The notes: generated by a model not told the origin, from the letters alone. 64,000 nt of DNA from Brachynemurus nebulosus (GCA_035578155.1 JAPWDM010000008.1:4299347-4363346), one strand, 5' to 3'. Numbered from the stretch's first letter, positions 12,315-24,043 are shown. Program-made: numbers and translations.

Positions 12315-12747
12315 AGTGCCCTGTAAACGATCAAATTGTCAAATTTTACGTGTTTGTCAAATTATTTGATAGTATGCTGCTTTGTTTGGCGCGTTTGTCA
12401 AACAATCTACGTGTTTGATGAAAATCTTGATTGATCAACTTGTTTGACGCGTTTGTCAAACAATCTACGTGTTTAACGTGTTTGATGAAAATCTTGATTG
12501 ATGATTGATCAACTTGTTTGACGTGTTTGACCAACAAGTTTGAAGGTGAGCGGCGGTGTTTGTTGTGCTTGTCAAACAAGCTCTATCTTAATAATTTCAT
12601 CTAATAAAATTATTTTATGGGGATCACTAGTGTGACAGACTACGGGCAAGTTTGTCAAATTTGTTTGAGCTTTGGTTTGATCGTTTAAGCTCTTGTTTGA
12701 TGAAAACGTGAAGTTTGACAAACAAATTTGATCGTTTACAGGGCACT
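12315..12747. mobile_element. PIF/Harbinger-type MITE, TTA target
   Basis: The ends are exact inverted copies beginning AGTGCCCTGTAAACGATCAA, about 23 bp in all. TTA lies on both flanks (12312-12314 and 12748-12750). The inside is filled with variants of GTTTGTCAAAC and CTTGTTTGAC, so the whole element can fold. A 3-bp TTA duplication is typical of PIF/Harbinger. No transposase is present. Confidence 0.85.
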
Positions 12748-12754
12748 TTACATC

Positions 12755-13925
12755 ATGGAAGGAGAGGTATACATATAATATTGTAAAGGAAGGAGTATTT
12801 CCCAAAATACTGATCAACATAATATTATGAATATTAAACATGCGTATTATGAATGACGTCATTTTGTAAATAAACAGTAACGGTCTTAATTTAATTAAAA
12901 TATTGCCATTGCTTTTAAAACAATATAATATTTAGTATATCTTTCTTATAATTGTGATTTCTATATAAAAACATAAACAATTAATTAATTATTTTTAATA
13001 TCTGTTCTATTTAATTCAATAATCAACTCCTTAAGAATGCTGTTCGACTATTTTATCAGTTAATTTTTCGAACTCTTAATTTTCTACTAAATTATTGTAT
13101 TTTTTAACGGTGCTTAAAGAATATTATAAATTACTATAAACTGAAACCAAAAATTGTTCAAATTAATCGATTATTTACAATTTATAACTATTTCTTTAAA
13201 AAGATTACGTTTTGGTTTATAATTTTCCATCACTAATAAGACATATTTTTTTGATAAAAGTAGACACAAACATAAATAAAACTATACATTTATTAAATTA
13301 TCATTTTATTAATAAATAAATAAACACAAACGAAATACATAATCTTGAAGTTAAATTTTTATATGCTCATTAATTTTACATATAAGACCCTACTGAAATG
13401 AAGGGTCAATCTAACCTATATTTTAATTTTTACATAATTTTATTTTTTACAATATTTTTAAAATTTTTGTCGTTATTATCACATATTTTAACTAAAAAAT
13501 GAATTCCTTATTTACGTAGAATGATTCCTTTTTCGGATTTCCTTTACTTTGTGTAATGTCAATGTTGGTAGTTTTCCGCTTATTATAAACCTGTTTTATT
13601 AAAAAATGAAGAATTTAGAAAAATTAACAAATTTTCGCTAGAAATGGTTACATTTATTGATAAATACAATATTTACTTACCCAAATATTATATTTACGGT
13701 GTATTACGTTTACTAATTTTTTTTTTTAAATTTAATTTTTTGTAGGACTGGATGTTTAGTGCTTATTTGCACGTGGTCTAGTGTATATTTACTCTTTTGT
13801 TTTTTATTTTTTGTGGTACATTCAAAAGAATCTACGTATTCATTCTATTCTAACATATTATATTATATTAAATCTTGTCTCTCTCTTAAGAAATAGTCTC
13901 CATCCATATTGTTCCATATCAATGA
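12755..13925 (+). repeat. Dispersed ~1.15-kb repeat, copy A
   Basis: A long stretch that recurs inverted at 50345-51478. Shared landmarks include AATGACGTCATT and CTTAAGAAATAGTCTCC. It encodes nothing recognisable. The MITE at 12315-12747 and the fold-back at 13928-16136 lie directly on its two sides. Confidence 0.75.
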
Positions 13926-13927
13926 CT

Positions 13928-16136
13928 TACATATGGGCATTTTCACGTCAATTCGACCAGTCTTAAAAGTTAAGTTCTCAGATTTCTTTCATATTCACTA
14001 TAATTTATCTACCAGTAGAGCTATGTCCAATTTTGATATTCATTTCTCAAAATTATTATCTAGGCTCGAGATATTTTGCTACGAAAATGGCGGTAATTAT
14101 CACGTTTTTTTGCATCTCTTTTATAAAAAATTCTATATTTTCCAAACGAGAGATTTGAATTGGATGATGTTTTGTGGGTAAATTCATGAAACTCCATAGT
14201 ACATTGCAACATAATAAAACTTGTTCTATATTGTACGGTTTTGTATATCTATGCTCTCAAATTAGGTCAAATTTGGACAGCCCTGGCCAAAATCTCTAAT
14301 GACTTAAATAGATGATTTTGGGTTCATTGTGTTCAGAATTTTATGTTCTTTCAAATTTTGCAAAGAAACTAATGGACTTTTACTGGTATCAATGTAAAAA
14401 TTAGGAAAAACCAAAACTATGTGTAATTATAGAGGGTTCGTATACTACATATAACATTATACAGTAAATATTTAACCAAAATAGTCTAACTAAATTACAC
14501 ATAGAGAAAAAGAAAATTGCTACCTACACTTTTATAAGTGTAAATGGTAAAGAGGCTTATATTAAACGTAAAAAAAATAAATGCGTGAGCAGGGGCGGTG
14601 GAGGGTTAATTTGGGGGGTCCCAAAAGACTGAAAAATTGTAATATTGCAATTTCCGGCGAAAGTCGAAGTCAAAGAAAAAATTATCCTTTACAAAAGTTG
14701 TAGATCACGCAAAAATCTACAACTTTTGTAAAGAACACTTTTTAACATAACCTCAAAATTTCGAAGAAAAATGCGAATTTTGTTGTTTTTTTTCTTTATT
14801 TCGTTTTATATTTCTCATTTCAACAAAAATAATTTAATTTTTACGGAACTTGATGAAAGTATGCCTTTCTGGATCTTAAATAACCACAAGTTTTTCTGGA
14901 TAAATAAATTCAGAAGATTCCGTGATATTGATTTTTTTCAGTCCGGAAAACTTTTTTTCCAGAAAAGATTCTACTGAAAAAAATTTTGTTCTTAAATACA
15001 ACTACTAATTTTGTTTATTTTACCAAAAAGTACTTGTCAAACCGAAAAAAATGAGCACTGGCAGAACTCAGTGCGATAATTTTTTTAAGTAGAATCTTTT
15101 CATGAAAAAAAAGTTTTCCGAACTGAAAAAAATCAATATCACGAAAACTTCTAAATTTTTTTACTCAGAAAAACTTGTGGTTATTTAAGACCCAGAAAGG
15201 CATAATTTCACCTAGTTTCTTAAAAATTAAATTATTTTTGTGGAAATGAGAAATATAAAACGAAATAAAGAAAAAAAACAACAAAATTCGCATTTTTCTC
15301 CGAAATTTTGAGGTTATATTAAAAAGTGTTCTTTACAAAAGTTGTAGACTTTTGCATGATCTACAACTTTTGTAAAGGATAATTTTTTCTTTGACTTCGA
15401 CTTTCGCCGGAAATTGCAATATTACAATTTTTCAATCTTTTGGGACCCCCCAAATTAACCCTCCGCCGCCCCTGCTCACGCATTTATTTTTTTTACGTTT
15501 AATATAAGCCTCTTTACCATTTACACTTATAAAAGTGTAGGTAGCAATTTTCTTTTTCTCTATGTGTAATTTAGTTAGACTATTTTGGTTAAATATTTAC
15601 TGTATAATGTTATATGTAGTATATGAACCTTCTATAACTACACATAGTTTTTGTTTTTCTTAATTTTTACATTGATACCAGTAAAAGTCCATTAGTTTCT
15701 TTGCAAAATTTGAAAGAGCATAAAATTCTGAACACAATGAACCCAAAATCATCTATTTAAGTCATTAGAGATTTTGGCCAGGGCTGTCCAAATTTGACCT
15801 AATTTGAGTGCATAGATATACAAAACCGTACAATATAGAGCAAGTTTTATTATGTTGCAATGTACTATGGAGCTTCATGAATTTACCCACAAAACATCAT
15901 CCAATTCAAATCTCTCGTTTGGAAAATATAGAATTTTTTATAAAAGAGATGCAAAAAAACGTGATAATTACCGCCATTTTCGAAGCAAAATATCTCGAGC
16001 CTAAATAATAATTTTGAGAAATGAATATCAAAATTTGACATAGCTCCACTGGTAGATAAATTAGAGTGAATATGAAAAAAATCCGAGAACTTTACTTTTA
16101 AGACTGGTCGAATTGACGTGAAAATGCCCATATGTA
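13928..16136. mobile_element. 2.2-kb fold-back element (two ~1.05-kb inverted arms)
   Basis: The left arm (about 13928-14983) and right arm (about 15080-16136) are inverted copies with only scattered differences, around a ~100-base loop. The outer ends read TACATATGGGC and GCCCATATGTA. Each arm keeps an open frame for the same ~82-residue peptide starting MGIFTSIRPVLKVKFSDFF (13921-14181 + strand; 15883-16131 - strand), which matches no family I know. If this intron is transcribed, the RNA could form a ~1-kb double-stranded stem. Confidence 0.85.
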
Positions 16137-16929
16137 TATTTTTAGTATTAATTATATAGATTATATGTTAAATCAAAGATAGAGCCTACTTTTTTATTAT
16201 ATTAAGCCGTGCGAAATAATTTCCCACTGCTATTTTCGCACAGTGTGGGCAATTGTTAGTTTTTACATATAGTTAGCCGTGCGCAAAATGTTACTTTTAA
16301 TAATAGTAAGAGTAGAAAAAATTTATTTTCTTGTGTCGTAGGTATGTTGCGTAGAAAGAAATTCAAAACATTCCATTTTTTTTTCGATAATTCTACTATT
16401 TAAAAAAAATGACTGAAGACTGAAAAAATTCTAGTATACATCCTGCAATGTCAAACTGGCTGACTGAAAAAACTAAAAATTTAGATTTTGTTAACATTTG
16501 GGTTCCTGTACCCTAAATTGCACTTTCGGTTTTGTCGAAAAAAAACTGGATTTAGAATTGGAAAGATTTTTCAGTAATCAGGGAAAAATTCAAATATTAT
16601 TTTGGAAAACCGGGAAACGTCAGGAAAATTTGGTCGTGAAAGAAAGTGGACACCCTATAAAACAAAAGAATAGAAAAATTATTAATTTCTCACGCAAGGA
16701 AAACAGGAAAACAAACAGTTATACCAATACGGAATAAAAAAATTTGATGAACACTTAAAATACACACTCTGTAAAATAAAATAAGAATATGAGAATTGCG
16801 TAAACACGAACAACTACAAATTTAACTCATGTTTAGGGCCAAAACCTGTCCTTATGGACCGTCATCCTTTCCAAATAAAAAAAATTATACAAAAGTTTTA
16901 ATTAACGTATGTAATTTATAACATTTTAG

Positions 16930-18135
16930 GAGTCGAGTCTATCTTTGCCAGAATTAAACAATTATTTACATACGGAAATCAAAACTGAACCAGATGAAGT
17001 AGATGAAGTTTATTCAATAGATTTAAAAAAACGTAAAATTGCATATGTTGACAAAAAACTATTTCATTGTGATACATGTAATAAAACATTTCATAATGCA
17101 AGTAATTTAAACAGACATAAAAGAATCCATAGTGGTGAAAAACCATACAAATGCAATGTGTGTTCTCAAACATTTAATCGAAAATATATTTTAAAAACTC
17201 ACCAAGAAATTCACAGTGGTAAAGAAACAAACAAGTGTAATATATGTACTAAAACATTTACTTGTTCAAGTGATTTAAAAAGACACGAAAGAATTCACAA
17301 TGGTAAAAAACCATATCAGTGTAATCTATGTGATAAAACATTTACTTATTTAAGTGATTTCAAAAGACATGAAAAAGTCCACAGTGGTGAAAAACCATAT
17401 CAGTGTAATATATGTGATAAAACATTTAGTGAATCAAGTCATTTAAAGAGACATGAAATAATTCACAGTGGTAAAAAACCATATGAATGCAGCGTCTGTA
17501 CTAAAAGATTTAATGCTTTATGTAATTTAAAAACACATCAAAGAATTCACAATGGTGAAAAACCATATCTTTGTAAAATATGTGCTAAAACATTTATTCG
17601 CTCAAGTGATTTAAAAAAACATGAATTAATTCACAGTGGTAATAAACCATATGGATGCAGTGTCTGTACTAAAAGATTTAGAATTTCAAGTAAATTAAAA
17701 GAACATGAAAGAATTCACAGTCGTGAAAAACCATATCCGTGTAATCTATGTGATAAAACATTTACTACTTCAGGTGATTTAAGAAGACATAAAAGAAGTC
17801 ACACTGGTGAAAAACCATACATATGTGATATATGTTTTAAAGCTTTTCCAGATTCAAGTAATATGAAAATACATAAAAGAACTCACACTGGTGAAAGACC
17901 ATACAAATGTGATGTGTGTTCTAAAGGATTTGTTAATTCAAGTAATTTAAAAGAACATAAAAAAATACATGAAAAGATTCACAGTGACGGAAAACCGCTA
18001 TACAAGTGTAATATATGTTTTAAAAGATTTTTTTATGCGGGTGTTTTTGAAAAACATGCCATGACACATTTCTCAAGAGATCAAGGCTCAACTTCGTCAA
18101 CTAATTATTTTTTTTCAGTAGACTGTTCACTGTGA
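16930..18135 (+). CDS. ZNF-4 exon 2: 12-finger C2H2 protein
   Basis: The exon starts after the acceptor at 16928-16929 and stops with TGA at 18133-18135. It gives 401 residues and a spliced protein of about 448. It opens ESSLSLPELNNYLHTEIKTE, then a basic KKRKI stretch, 12 consecutive fingers, and a Ser/Thr-rich tail (DQGSTSSTNYFFSVDCSL). Fingers 10-12 (ICDICFKAF, KCDVCSKGF, KCNICFKRF) are nearly the same in ZNF-5 to ZNF-7, whereas fingers 2, 4, 8 and 9 differ at predicted DNA-contact residues. The linker between fingers 11 and 12 is longer (HKKIHEKIHSDGKPL). The product is probably a nuclear DNA-binding regulator; its target is unknown. Confidence 0.9.
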   Translation, partial: ESSLSLPELNNYLHTEIKTEPDEVDEVYSIDLKKRKIAYVDKKLFHCDTCNKTFHNASNLNRHKRIHSGEKPYKCNVCSQTFNRKYILKTHQEIHSGKETNKCNICTKTFTCSSDLKRHERIHNGKKPYQCNLCDKTFTYLSDFKRHEKVHSGEKPYQCNICDKTFSESSHLKRHEIIHSGKKPYECSVCTKRFNALCNLKTHQRIHNGEKPYLCKICAKTFIRSSDLKKHELIHSGNKPYGCSVCTKRFRISSKLKEHERIHSREKPYPCNLCDKTFTTSGDLRRHKRSHTGEKPYICDICFKAFPDSSNMKIHKRTHTGERPYKCDVCSKGFVNSSNLKEHKKIHEKIHSDGKPLYKCNICFKRFFYAGVFEKHAMTHFSRDQGSTSSTNYFFSVDCSL

Positions 18136-18179
18136 ACGCTCGATTCGGGTCACAAAAATAATTAAGTTAAGGTTATAGG

Positions 18180-18495
18180 TGGTGAGGTTAGTTAAGGTTA
18201 CCCTTTGCCCGAAGGTTAGGTTAGTTTTGACAATATACTTCGATTTTTTATGTAAAAACTAGGTAGTGAGGTTAGTTAAGGTTACCCTTTGCCCGAAGGT
18301 TAGGTTAGTTTTGACAATATACTTCGATTTTTTATGTAAAAACTAGGTAGAGAGGTTAGTTAAGGTTACCCTTTGCCCAAAGGTTAAGTTAGTTGTGACT
18401 ATATACTTCGATTTTTTATATAAAAACTAGGTAGTGAGGCTGGTTAAGGTTACCCTTTGCCCGAAGGTTAGGTTCGTTTTAACAATATACCTTGT
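18180..18495 (+). repeat. 84-bp tandem repeat, four copies
   Basis: The landmark GAGG recurs at 18184, 18268, 18352 and 18436, an exact 84-bp period. Units contain GGTTAGTTAAGGTTACCC, GCCCGAAGGTTAGG and ACAATATACTTCGA. Inverted relatives occur at about 40310-40560, inside a mobile element. Confidence 0.85.
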
Positions 18496-18607
18496 GATTA
18501 AATATAACGCAGAACAAAAACATAAGTATTTACAAGATATTGCTACAGTTTTATCTTTGCAATTTAGATTTAATATTTTAACAAAATAATAAGTAAATAA
18601 ACTTTAA

Positions 18608-18656
18608 GGTTATTTTGTCGTCCGGTTATTTTGTCCACGGTTATTTTGTCGCGGAA
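18608..18656 (+). repeat. GGTTATTTTGTC iterons: right end of a transposon
   Basis: Three copies of GGTTATTTTGTC lead to GTCGCGGAACC. The same iterated end closes both sides of the element at 40117-41940. Ancestral spacer sequence (TTTGTAAAATATAAATCTTG) resumes immediately after. The matching left end is not present here, so this copy is probably truncated. Confidence 0.65.
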
Positions 18657-18734
18657 CCCCTTTGTAAAATATAAATCTTGACATACAATTAGGAAAGTGT
18701 AACAAATAACAATGAAACATTAATAATACTTTTG

Positions 18735-18915
18735 TAAAATTATAATAATATCTTACATGTTGTTATATTATTTATACATTTATATTTCTGAATAAATAAT
18801 ATGAGGAAATTATTAACTTATTCTTACATAATACATATATAATAATATTATCCCATCTGACCCTTCCGAAAGTTGATCCAAGAATTCATAGTCACACCAT
18901 CATAATGGCTGAAAT
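18735..18915 (+). repeat. Shared upstream spacer block, copy 2 of 7
   Basis: Same block as at 10140-10320, with TTATCCCATCTGACCC and the following CCAAGAATTCATAG. It marks the boundary between the ZNF-4 and ZNF-5 units. Confidence 0.75.
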
Positions 18916-19756
18916 TCTGAATCAAAAAATACAAGAACCTTACAAGCGTTATTTTTCTTAGAGTCCCTACAAGGGGCCAAACTAGATTGTCTATATCTCT
19001 GTTCCACTTGTAATGAGTTTGTGACGTAAATCTCCCCACTCTATTGGTGTAGATACACACTGTTTGCAGTGGTATTGGTTTAATGGTTGCGTCTGTGTGC
19101 GTATTTACACATACTACTACACACACGTATTACCAGAGAGAGAAATGTGTGCTGTTCAACTAACAATGTAATATAATGCACTGTGTGTTCGGTGACGGAC
19201 AGCGACTGACTACATGACTTAAGCTGCGACAGGCTTACAAATGACTCCAAGCGAATTACACTTTTTTGATATTAGTTGGCTTCTAGTGTTCTATGAGTCC
19301 CTATAATAAGAATTGGAACATCTCGTGCAGTGTCGCCAACCTACCAATTTTTTGGCAGATCGACCAACTTTTAGTGTCTTACTCATATCTAAAACCTTGC
19401 AATGAAAATCTACCAATCTTTCAAATTTTTCAAAAGTTTTAGTTTTATATCCGCAAAAATTAGATTAATACCTTCAATTTTTTTTCATCAATCTATCTTT
19501 CTATTTACATACTTAAGGTGTTTTCCAACTACCAGAGCGCAGTGCGCATTAATGCCGCATTTGTGAGCATTAATTGGAACAGATTGGTTGTCAAATGACA
19601 TAAAATGTATTTTGATAATTAATTTCAATGTTATCAAACATTAATTAACAATTGTGTATGATAAAAATACGTCAATGATGGCCAACTTAAAAGAAAAAAA
19701 ACTTAAGATTTCATGTTAATTAAAATTGACATAGTGTTTTGAAAAATTACCAAACT

Positions 19757-19827
19757 GGATCGGCTGGGACTCGAACCCGGATCTCTTGGTTACCAGCCAA
19801 GCGCCTTACCAACTAGGCCACCGATCA
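19757..19827 (-). tRNA. tRNA-Thr(GGT)-like module inside a retroposon
   Basis: The - strand folds as a tRNA: acceptor stem closing GATCGG with CCGATC, D arm with TAGTTGGTAAGGC, anticodon stem CTTGG/CCAAG with loop CTGGTAA (anticodon GGT), and T arm with GGGTTCGAGTCCC. The first acceptor pair and one T-stem pair are mismatched. It lies in a repeat with a TSD, so it is more likely a retroposon promoter (A and B boxes) than a working tRNA gene. Confidence 0.5.
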
Positions 19828-19899
19828 CTTGTTCGAGTGCCACTCCAATTCAGTAATCAATCAAACACAACCTCTCTCTAATGCGAGACGCAGTTTTAT

Positions 19900-20045
19900 A
19901 CTTTTTAATTTCAAATGTTATCGAGTGCCTGTGAAACATTATCAGTGCATGGCGGATTTTTATATACGGGTTTAAATACGGATAAAAATCCGCCATGCAC
20001 TGATAATGTTTCACAGGCACTCGATAACATTTGAAATTAAAAAGT
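19900..20045. repeat. Perfect 64-bp-arm hairpin
   Basis: Arms 19900-19963 and 19982-20045 are exact complements by eye, around an 18-base loop. They contain ATCGAGTGCCTGTGAAACAT. This is part of the retroposon above. Perfect arms imply either recent origin or ongoing correction. Confidence 0.9.
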
Positions 20046-20570
20046 ATTAAGATTTCATGTTTACTTGTTGGTATAGAGCAAAAAAGTTATCAAATGCCCA
20101 ATTGTGCGAGGCGTTGCGGTAATTGGAACACTCAGTGCTGAGCATTATGCCGCATAATGCGCTTTTGTGCCGTAATTGGAAAGCACCCTTAATTTCTTAA
20201 TGGGGTACAAAACATACAAAACTTTGAAGTAAGTCGCCCAGGAATTGAATAGGTATTCATAATTAAAAACTATTAAATTAGGGTAGAATAGAGTTATAAT
20301 GATTGGTTTGCAATTTTTGATTTTTTTCGGGTTGTATTTTAAGAATTGATTATCAATGATTCTGCTTTCACATTTGGGTTCTTTATAAGAAGAGGTGAAA
20401 TAATTATTATCCAATAGAGAAATTAATTACGAATATTACATTCTTATTATTCTTACATTCAAATATTATATCACATACACAAGCGTAGATGCTGCGATCG
20501 GTAGGATCGGTAGTATAGAGATAGCAATTTTGTTTCTGTATTCTGTGATAGGGACTCTTAATTTTTTTTT

Positions 20571-20645
20571 GAAATCAGAGTCCTCTGATTTGTAACTGAG
20601 CACGCTCTGTTATGTTACATTTTTTCTGGCGAATGGACTTGTATG
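20571..20645 (+). promoter_or_regulatory. ZNF-5 shared promoter block
   Basis: Copy of the shared block from GAAATCAGAGTCCTCTG to CTGGCGAATGGACTTGTA, with GAGCACGCTCTGTTATG in the middle. It lies 39 bp before ATG 20684. Confidence 0.65.
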
Positions 20646-20683
20646 TGGTGTACTGGTGTTGTTAGTACCGTTAGTACACTGCA

Positions 20684-20854
20684 ATGACTGAGTTGACGAC
20701 AAATGAAATTAAAATGGAGAAAAATCAAGTGAATGAAAACAATTTTGAGCTATCAGCAGAAACTCAAATTTCTGAACTAACTAAATTATCACAAGAAAAT
20801 AGTTTGACGGATAAAACAGACCTTGCGGACTTACAAGAGCAAAATATAAAATTG
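20684..20854 (+). CDS. ZNF-5 exon 1: acidic N-terminus
   Basis: The exon encodes 57 residues, MTELTTNEIKMEKNQVNENN through LADLQEQNIKL, then a GTGAGT donor at 20855. It includes an IKME SUMO-consensus match. The leader ATG at 20684 is the first in the transcript-like region after the promoter block. The open frame continues 20 codons into the intron (VSSKRNRFESLRMRVHKDGF) much as in ZNF-4. Confidence 0.8.
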
Positions 20855-23800
20855 GTGAGTAGTAAACGTAATAGATTTGAATCATTAAGGATGAGGGTCC
20901 ATAAGGATGGATTTTAGTCCTAAGAAGTTTTAATTTTGTATTAGTTAGATACAAAGTGTGAGCACAGCTAATAAAAAAATGCAGATTTAAAAAAAAAAAA
21001 TGATTTTAGCAGTTTCGGGACTAAAATACATTATTTAGTCCTTCACACGGAGGTGGGTAAATAGAGTGTCACTTTTAATCCCAAGGGACTAAAAATACTA
21101 TCGGATTAAAGTTATTTAAGTTAACACAGTGAAGTTCTTTTGCTTCAATTTTATTTTTAAAACCTAGGGTATCTTAGACAAAAAAATATTTATTGCCAAT
21201 ATACGTCATAATTATGTATTATTTATAATGGTTGTCCTTTTAAAGGCTGCTTAATAGGCATTTCTATAAAATATAAATTGCAGGTCCTTTCATTTCTAAT
21301 TGTCTGTGATTGTATCTAAAAAGTTAAATCTGGGAAACATATTATTTTGATCGATCAAATAGTATATCGCGCGTTTTCTGTCTCTAACTCGTATAAAATT
21401 TTTTTGACGGTTTTGAGATTAGAAAGTCATACATATACATAATTCACTTCCCCATATGATGTACTAAGAAATATTGCAAAATAGTTAATGGAAAAAATTT
21501 TAATCCAATAAAATTCAAACTCGTATATCATATCCTAATTTAGTTTTCTGACAAAACCTCGTATAGGTAGTTTGTGTAAAATTATTTTTTTTAAATAGTA
21601 ACATTTTTATCAGCATACCCTCGCACTTGACCAAGATACAACTATCTGACACTAGAGTTCGCAGGTGCTGTACACCACAAATCCAATGGTACGTAGTGGT
21701 CGGTGCAAATTTAAGGGGAAGTACGTAAAATCGGAGCGTCGGTAAACTTTTACAGTGGCCATCCAATGGTATGTACTCCGATTTTACGTAGTGACGTCAG
21801 CGATTAAGTGGGGTTCTCCTCTCACAGATATGTCGTTGTTTGTCTCTGTTGGTGAAAATTTATGTACCAAGCCAGATTCAGGGCCGTAGGTAATATTGTC
21901 TGAGGGACTCGTAGCCTTTAAAAATTTTAAAATTTCACTGCAGATATATATGCACATATCCTGTATACAAAATTCAAATGCAAATGCAAAATGAGTAACG
22001 TAAAATTCTAGAATATTCTAATCGTCACATAGCAGTGATATCAAAAAACAAACTTCATCGTTGAATTGGTTATTAAAAAAGAGATTAAACAGCGCAGTTT
22101 GACAAAAATTCTAGAATGTTCTATTTGTCAACTAGCAAAGATATTGAAAAATCAATTGTACCATCTAATTGTCCATTGAAAAAGAGGTCAAATTACACAT
22201 TTTGACAAATGTTCTGGAATATTCTATTCGTCAACTAGCAAAGATATTCAAAAACAGACGTCGCCATTGTATTGGCTACCAAAAAAGAGACCAAATAACA
22301 CATTTTGAGAAATGTTCTAAAATATTCTATTTATCAACTAACAAAGATATTGGAAAATCTACTGCACCACTTAATTGTCCAACCGAAATTAAACTAATGT
22401 AAACCAAATGTCCGATTTTGACAATTACCTCTTTATTTGACAACTACCTAAATTCATACTAAGAAATAATTTCAAAAGTTGTTTAATATTTTCATTGGCT
22501 CTATCTGTCCTTTAGTTACGTAACAATTTTTTTTTATTTTTAAAAAAATTTTTATTATAGGGTAAAAGCCCCGTTTGTGGAACGCGATCCAATAGAAAAA
22601 CAGTTTTGACATTTATATCTTAATGAAGTTATTTCTGAAAGAAACGTCTGATAACAAAAATTATTATTAATAGAATGATTGTTTTTCAATTTAAATTCAT
22701 CTCACATTTAATGTTTCTTTACTTAATTAAAGAAATACATATATAAATTAAACAGTTTTTGCTAAATGTGTCTCTTTTGCGTTTGATCAATGCTTATTTA
22801 TAGAAACACATGCCTTATAAATTTCAACATTTTCCAGTTAATTTTCGAAGTTAGCACAATAAAACTATACAAATAATTTTTATTAGTCCAGTTAAGAGAT
22901 TATAAGAGCTAAATCATCTTTTTATTCGGTTTAAATGTAATTTATATATATGTGTATTTCTTTGAGTACACATATAACCTGTGTATTTAACTAAAATCAT
23001 GTACGTAAAATAACTAAAAATTTATATTATAAATAGTTTTAATTTCTTTTTGAGTCTAAAATATTTACTTACTGCTTTAAAATCGTAAAATTTTTAATAT
23101 TTTTTTTATTTCGGAGCGTATCGTCAATTGATAAATAAAAAAATATTGATTTAAAGTTGCAAAATTTTATTAATAATGAAAAATTGTCGCCATTTTGATA
23201 AGTTAGTTTAGAAGGTTTAGAATTGATTAGAACTTTACCAAAATACATAGATGGCGAAACAAAATATAGTATTTTTCTGTGGTATTTTGGTATATTCTGT
23301 GATTTTGGTCGTTTATTTTATCGAATATTTAAACCATTCTATATTTTTTAATTTGACATTCTATTTACTACTAGATGTCACTCTATGTCATAGAGTGAAA
23401 AGATGGCAAAAGATGTGTCTGATGTATCTCATGTTCGTACATACGTGTTCTTTTTTAGGTGTCAATGTGCTGATTTTTTAAAGGGTGTTAATATTTTCTG
23501 TCCGTTTTTTTATAGATGTCAACAAATTATAAAACAAAACATTAATAAATCAAAATTTTTGGGTTATATTTTCTTAAAAACATATTCATTGGATTAAAAA
23601 AACTTGGTTTCATGCTTATTAAGAAAAAAAAATGGGTGTTTAATTCATTTATTAATTTTTGTAAGCAAGTTTGATGAAATACCTAAAAATAGTGTTCCAC
23701 AATCGGGGCTTTTACCCTACAGGGTGCGAATAATTTTAGTTTGGTCAGAGGCATATTCAGAGAAATTCATATTAAACGATGAGCTGGCTGGGATGCGATT

Positions 23801-24043
23801 TTCTCAGATAGCGAATTCCGAAAAACTTTTTATGTCTTCGGCAATTTTACAATGAGACTTATTTATTTTACACCCTGTATATCAGTGTAAAAATATAAGA
23901 ATTGAATAGATACGAACAACTTCAAATTTAAATCATGTTTAGGGCCAGAAACTCGTCCTTATGGACCGTCATCCTTTTCAAATAAAAAAAAATCGTACAA
24001 ATGTTTTAATTAACGTATGTAATTTATATTTATAACATTTTAG
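20855..24043 (+). other. ZNF-5 intron with a heat-shock-element array
   Basis: The 5' ~300 and 3' ~150 bases match paralogous introns. The middle contains an inserted element (about 21665-22425) with four heat-shock-element-like sites. Positions 22550-23850 appear specific to this copy and include no recognisable gene. The acceptor TTTTAG ends at 24043. Confidence 0.65.
21752..22425 (+). mobile_element. Repeat element with four HSE-like sites at 103-bp period
   Basis: Sites TTCTAGAATATTC (22006), TTCTAGAATGTTC (22109), TTCTGGAATATTC (22212) and TTCTAAAATATTC (22315) are spaced exactly 103 bp. The first three match the three-pentamer heat-shock element TTCnnGAAnnTTC perfectly. The stretch is the inverted counterpart of 48200-48858. 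Its left part (ACAGTGGCCATCCAATGG onward) matches the right end of that element. Confidence 0.75.

Larger units (their letters stand above)
10865..16929 (+). other. ZNF-4 intron, enlarged by a ~5-kb insertion block
   Basis: The first ~425 and last ~610 bases match the ZNF-5, ZNF-6 and ZNF-7 introns. Paralogy breaks after about 11290 (after TGAATATTATCGG) and resumes at about 16318 (AAAATTTATTTTCTT), so about 5 kb of nested repeats was inserted. The acceptor TTTTAG ends at 16929. No independent gene is seen inside. Confidence 0.7.
19718..20046 (-). mobile_element. tRNA-bearing hairpin retroposon (SINE-like), copy 1
   Basis: The element is flanked by an exact 15-bp direct repeat, TTAAGATTTCATGTT, at 19703-19717 and 20047-20061. 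A long TSD of this kind indicates target-primed retrotransposition. Read on the - strand it has a perfect 64-bp-arm hairpin, a linker, a tRNA-like module, then a short AT-rich tail. Copy 3 at 46592-46886 has the same order. Confidence 0.75.
19289..20561. mobile_element. Element with GAGTCCCTAT ends upstream of ZNF-5
   Basis: The left end GAGTCCCTATAATAAG and right end ATAGGGACTC form inverted termini. The right end lies 10 bp before the promoter block. Related ends sit at 35786 and 36741-36750 before ZNF-7, and single ends near 26610 and 55610. A tRNA-like retroposon (19718-20046) is nested inside. No TSD was established. Confidence 0.45.

Noticed and set aside
18180..18495. GGTTAG-rich array as interstitial insect telomere repeat (TTAGG)
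   Set aside because: The true period is 84 bp with much non-TTAGG sequence; only one or two TTAGG-like words occur per unit.
19757..19827. Functional tRNA-Thr gene (also the modules at 45579 and 46628)
   Set aside because: All three are embedded in repeats, two with TSDs, and have stem mismatches. They are reported as tRNA-like modules with moderate confidence instead.
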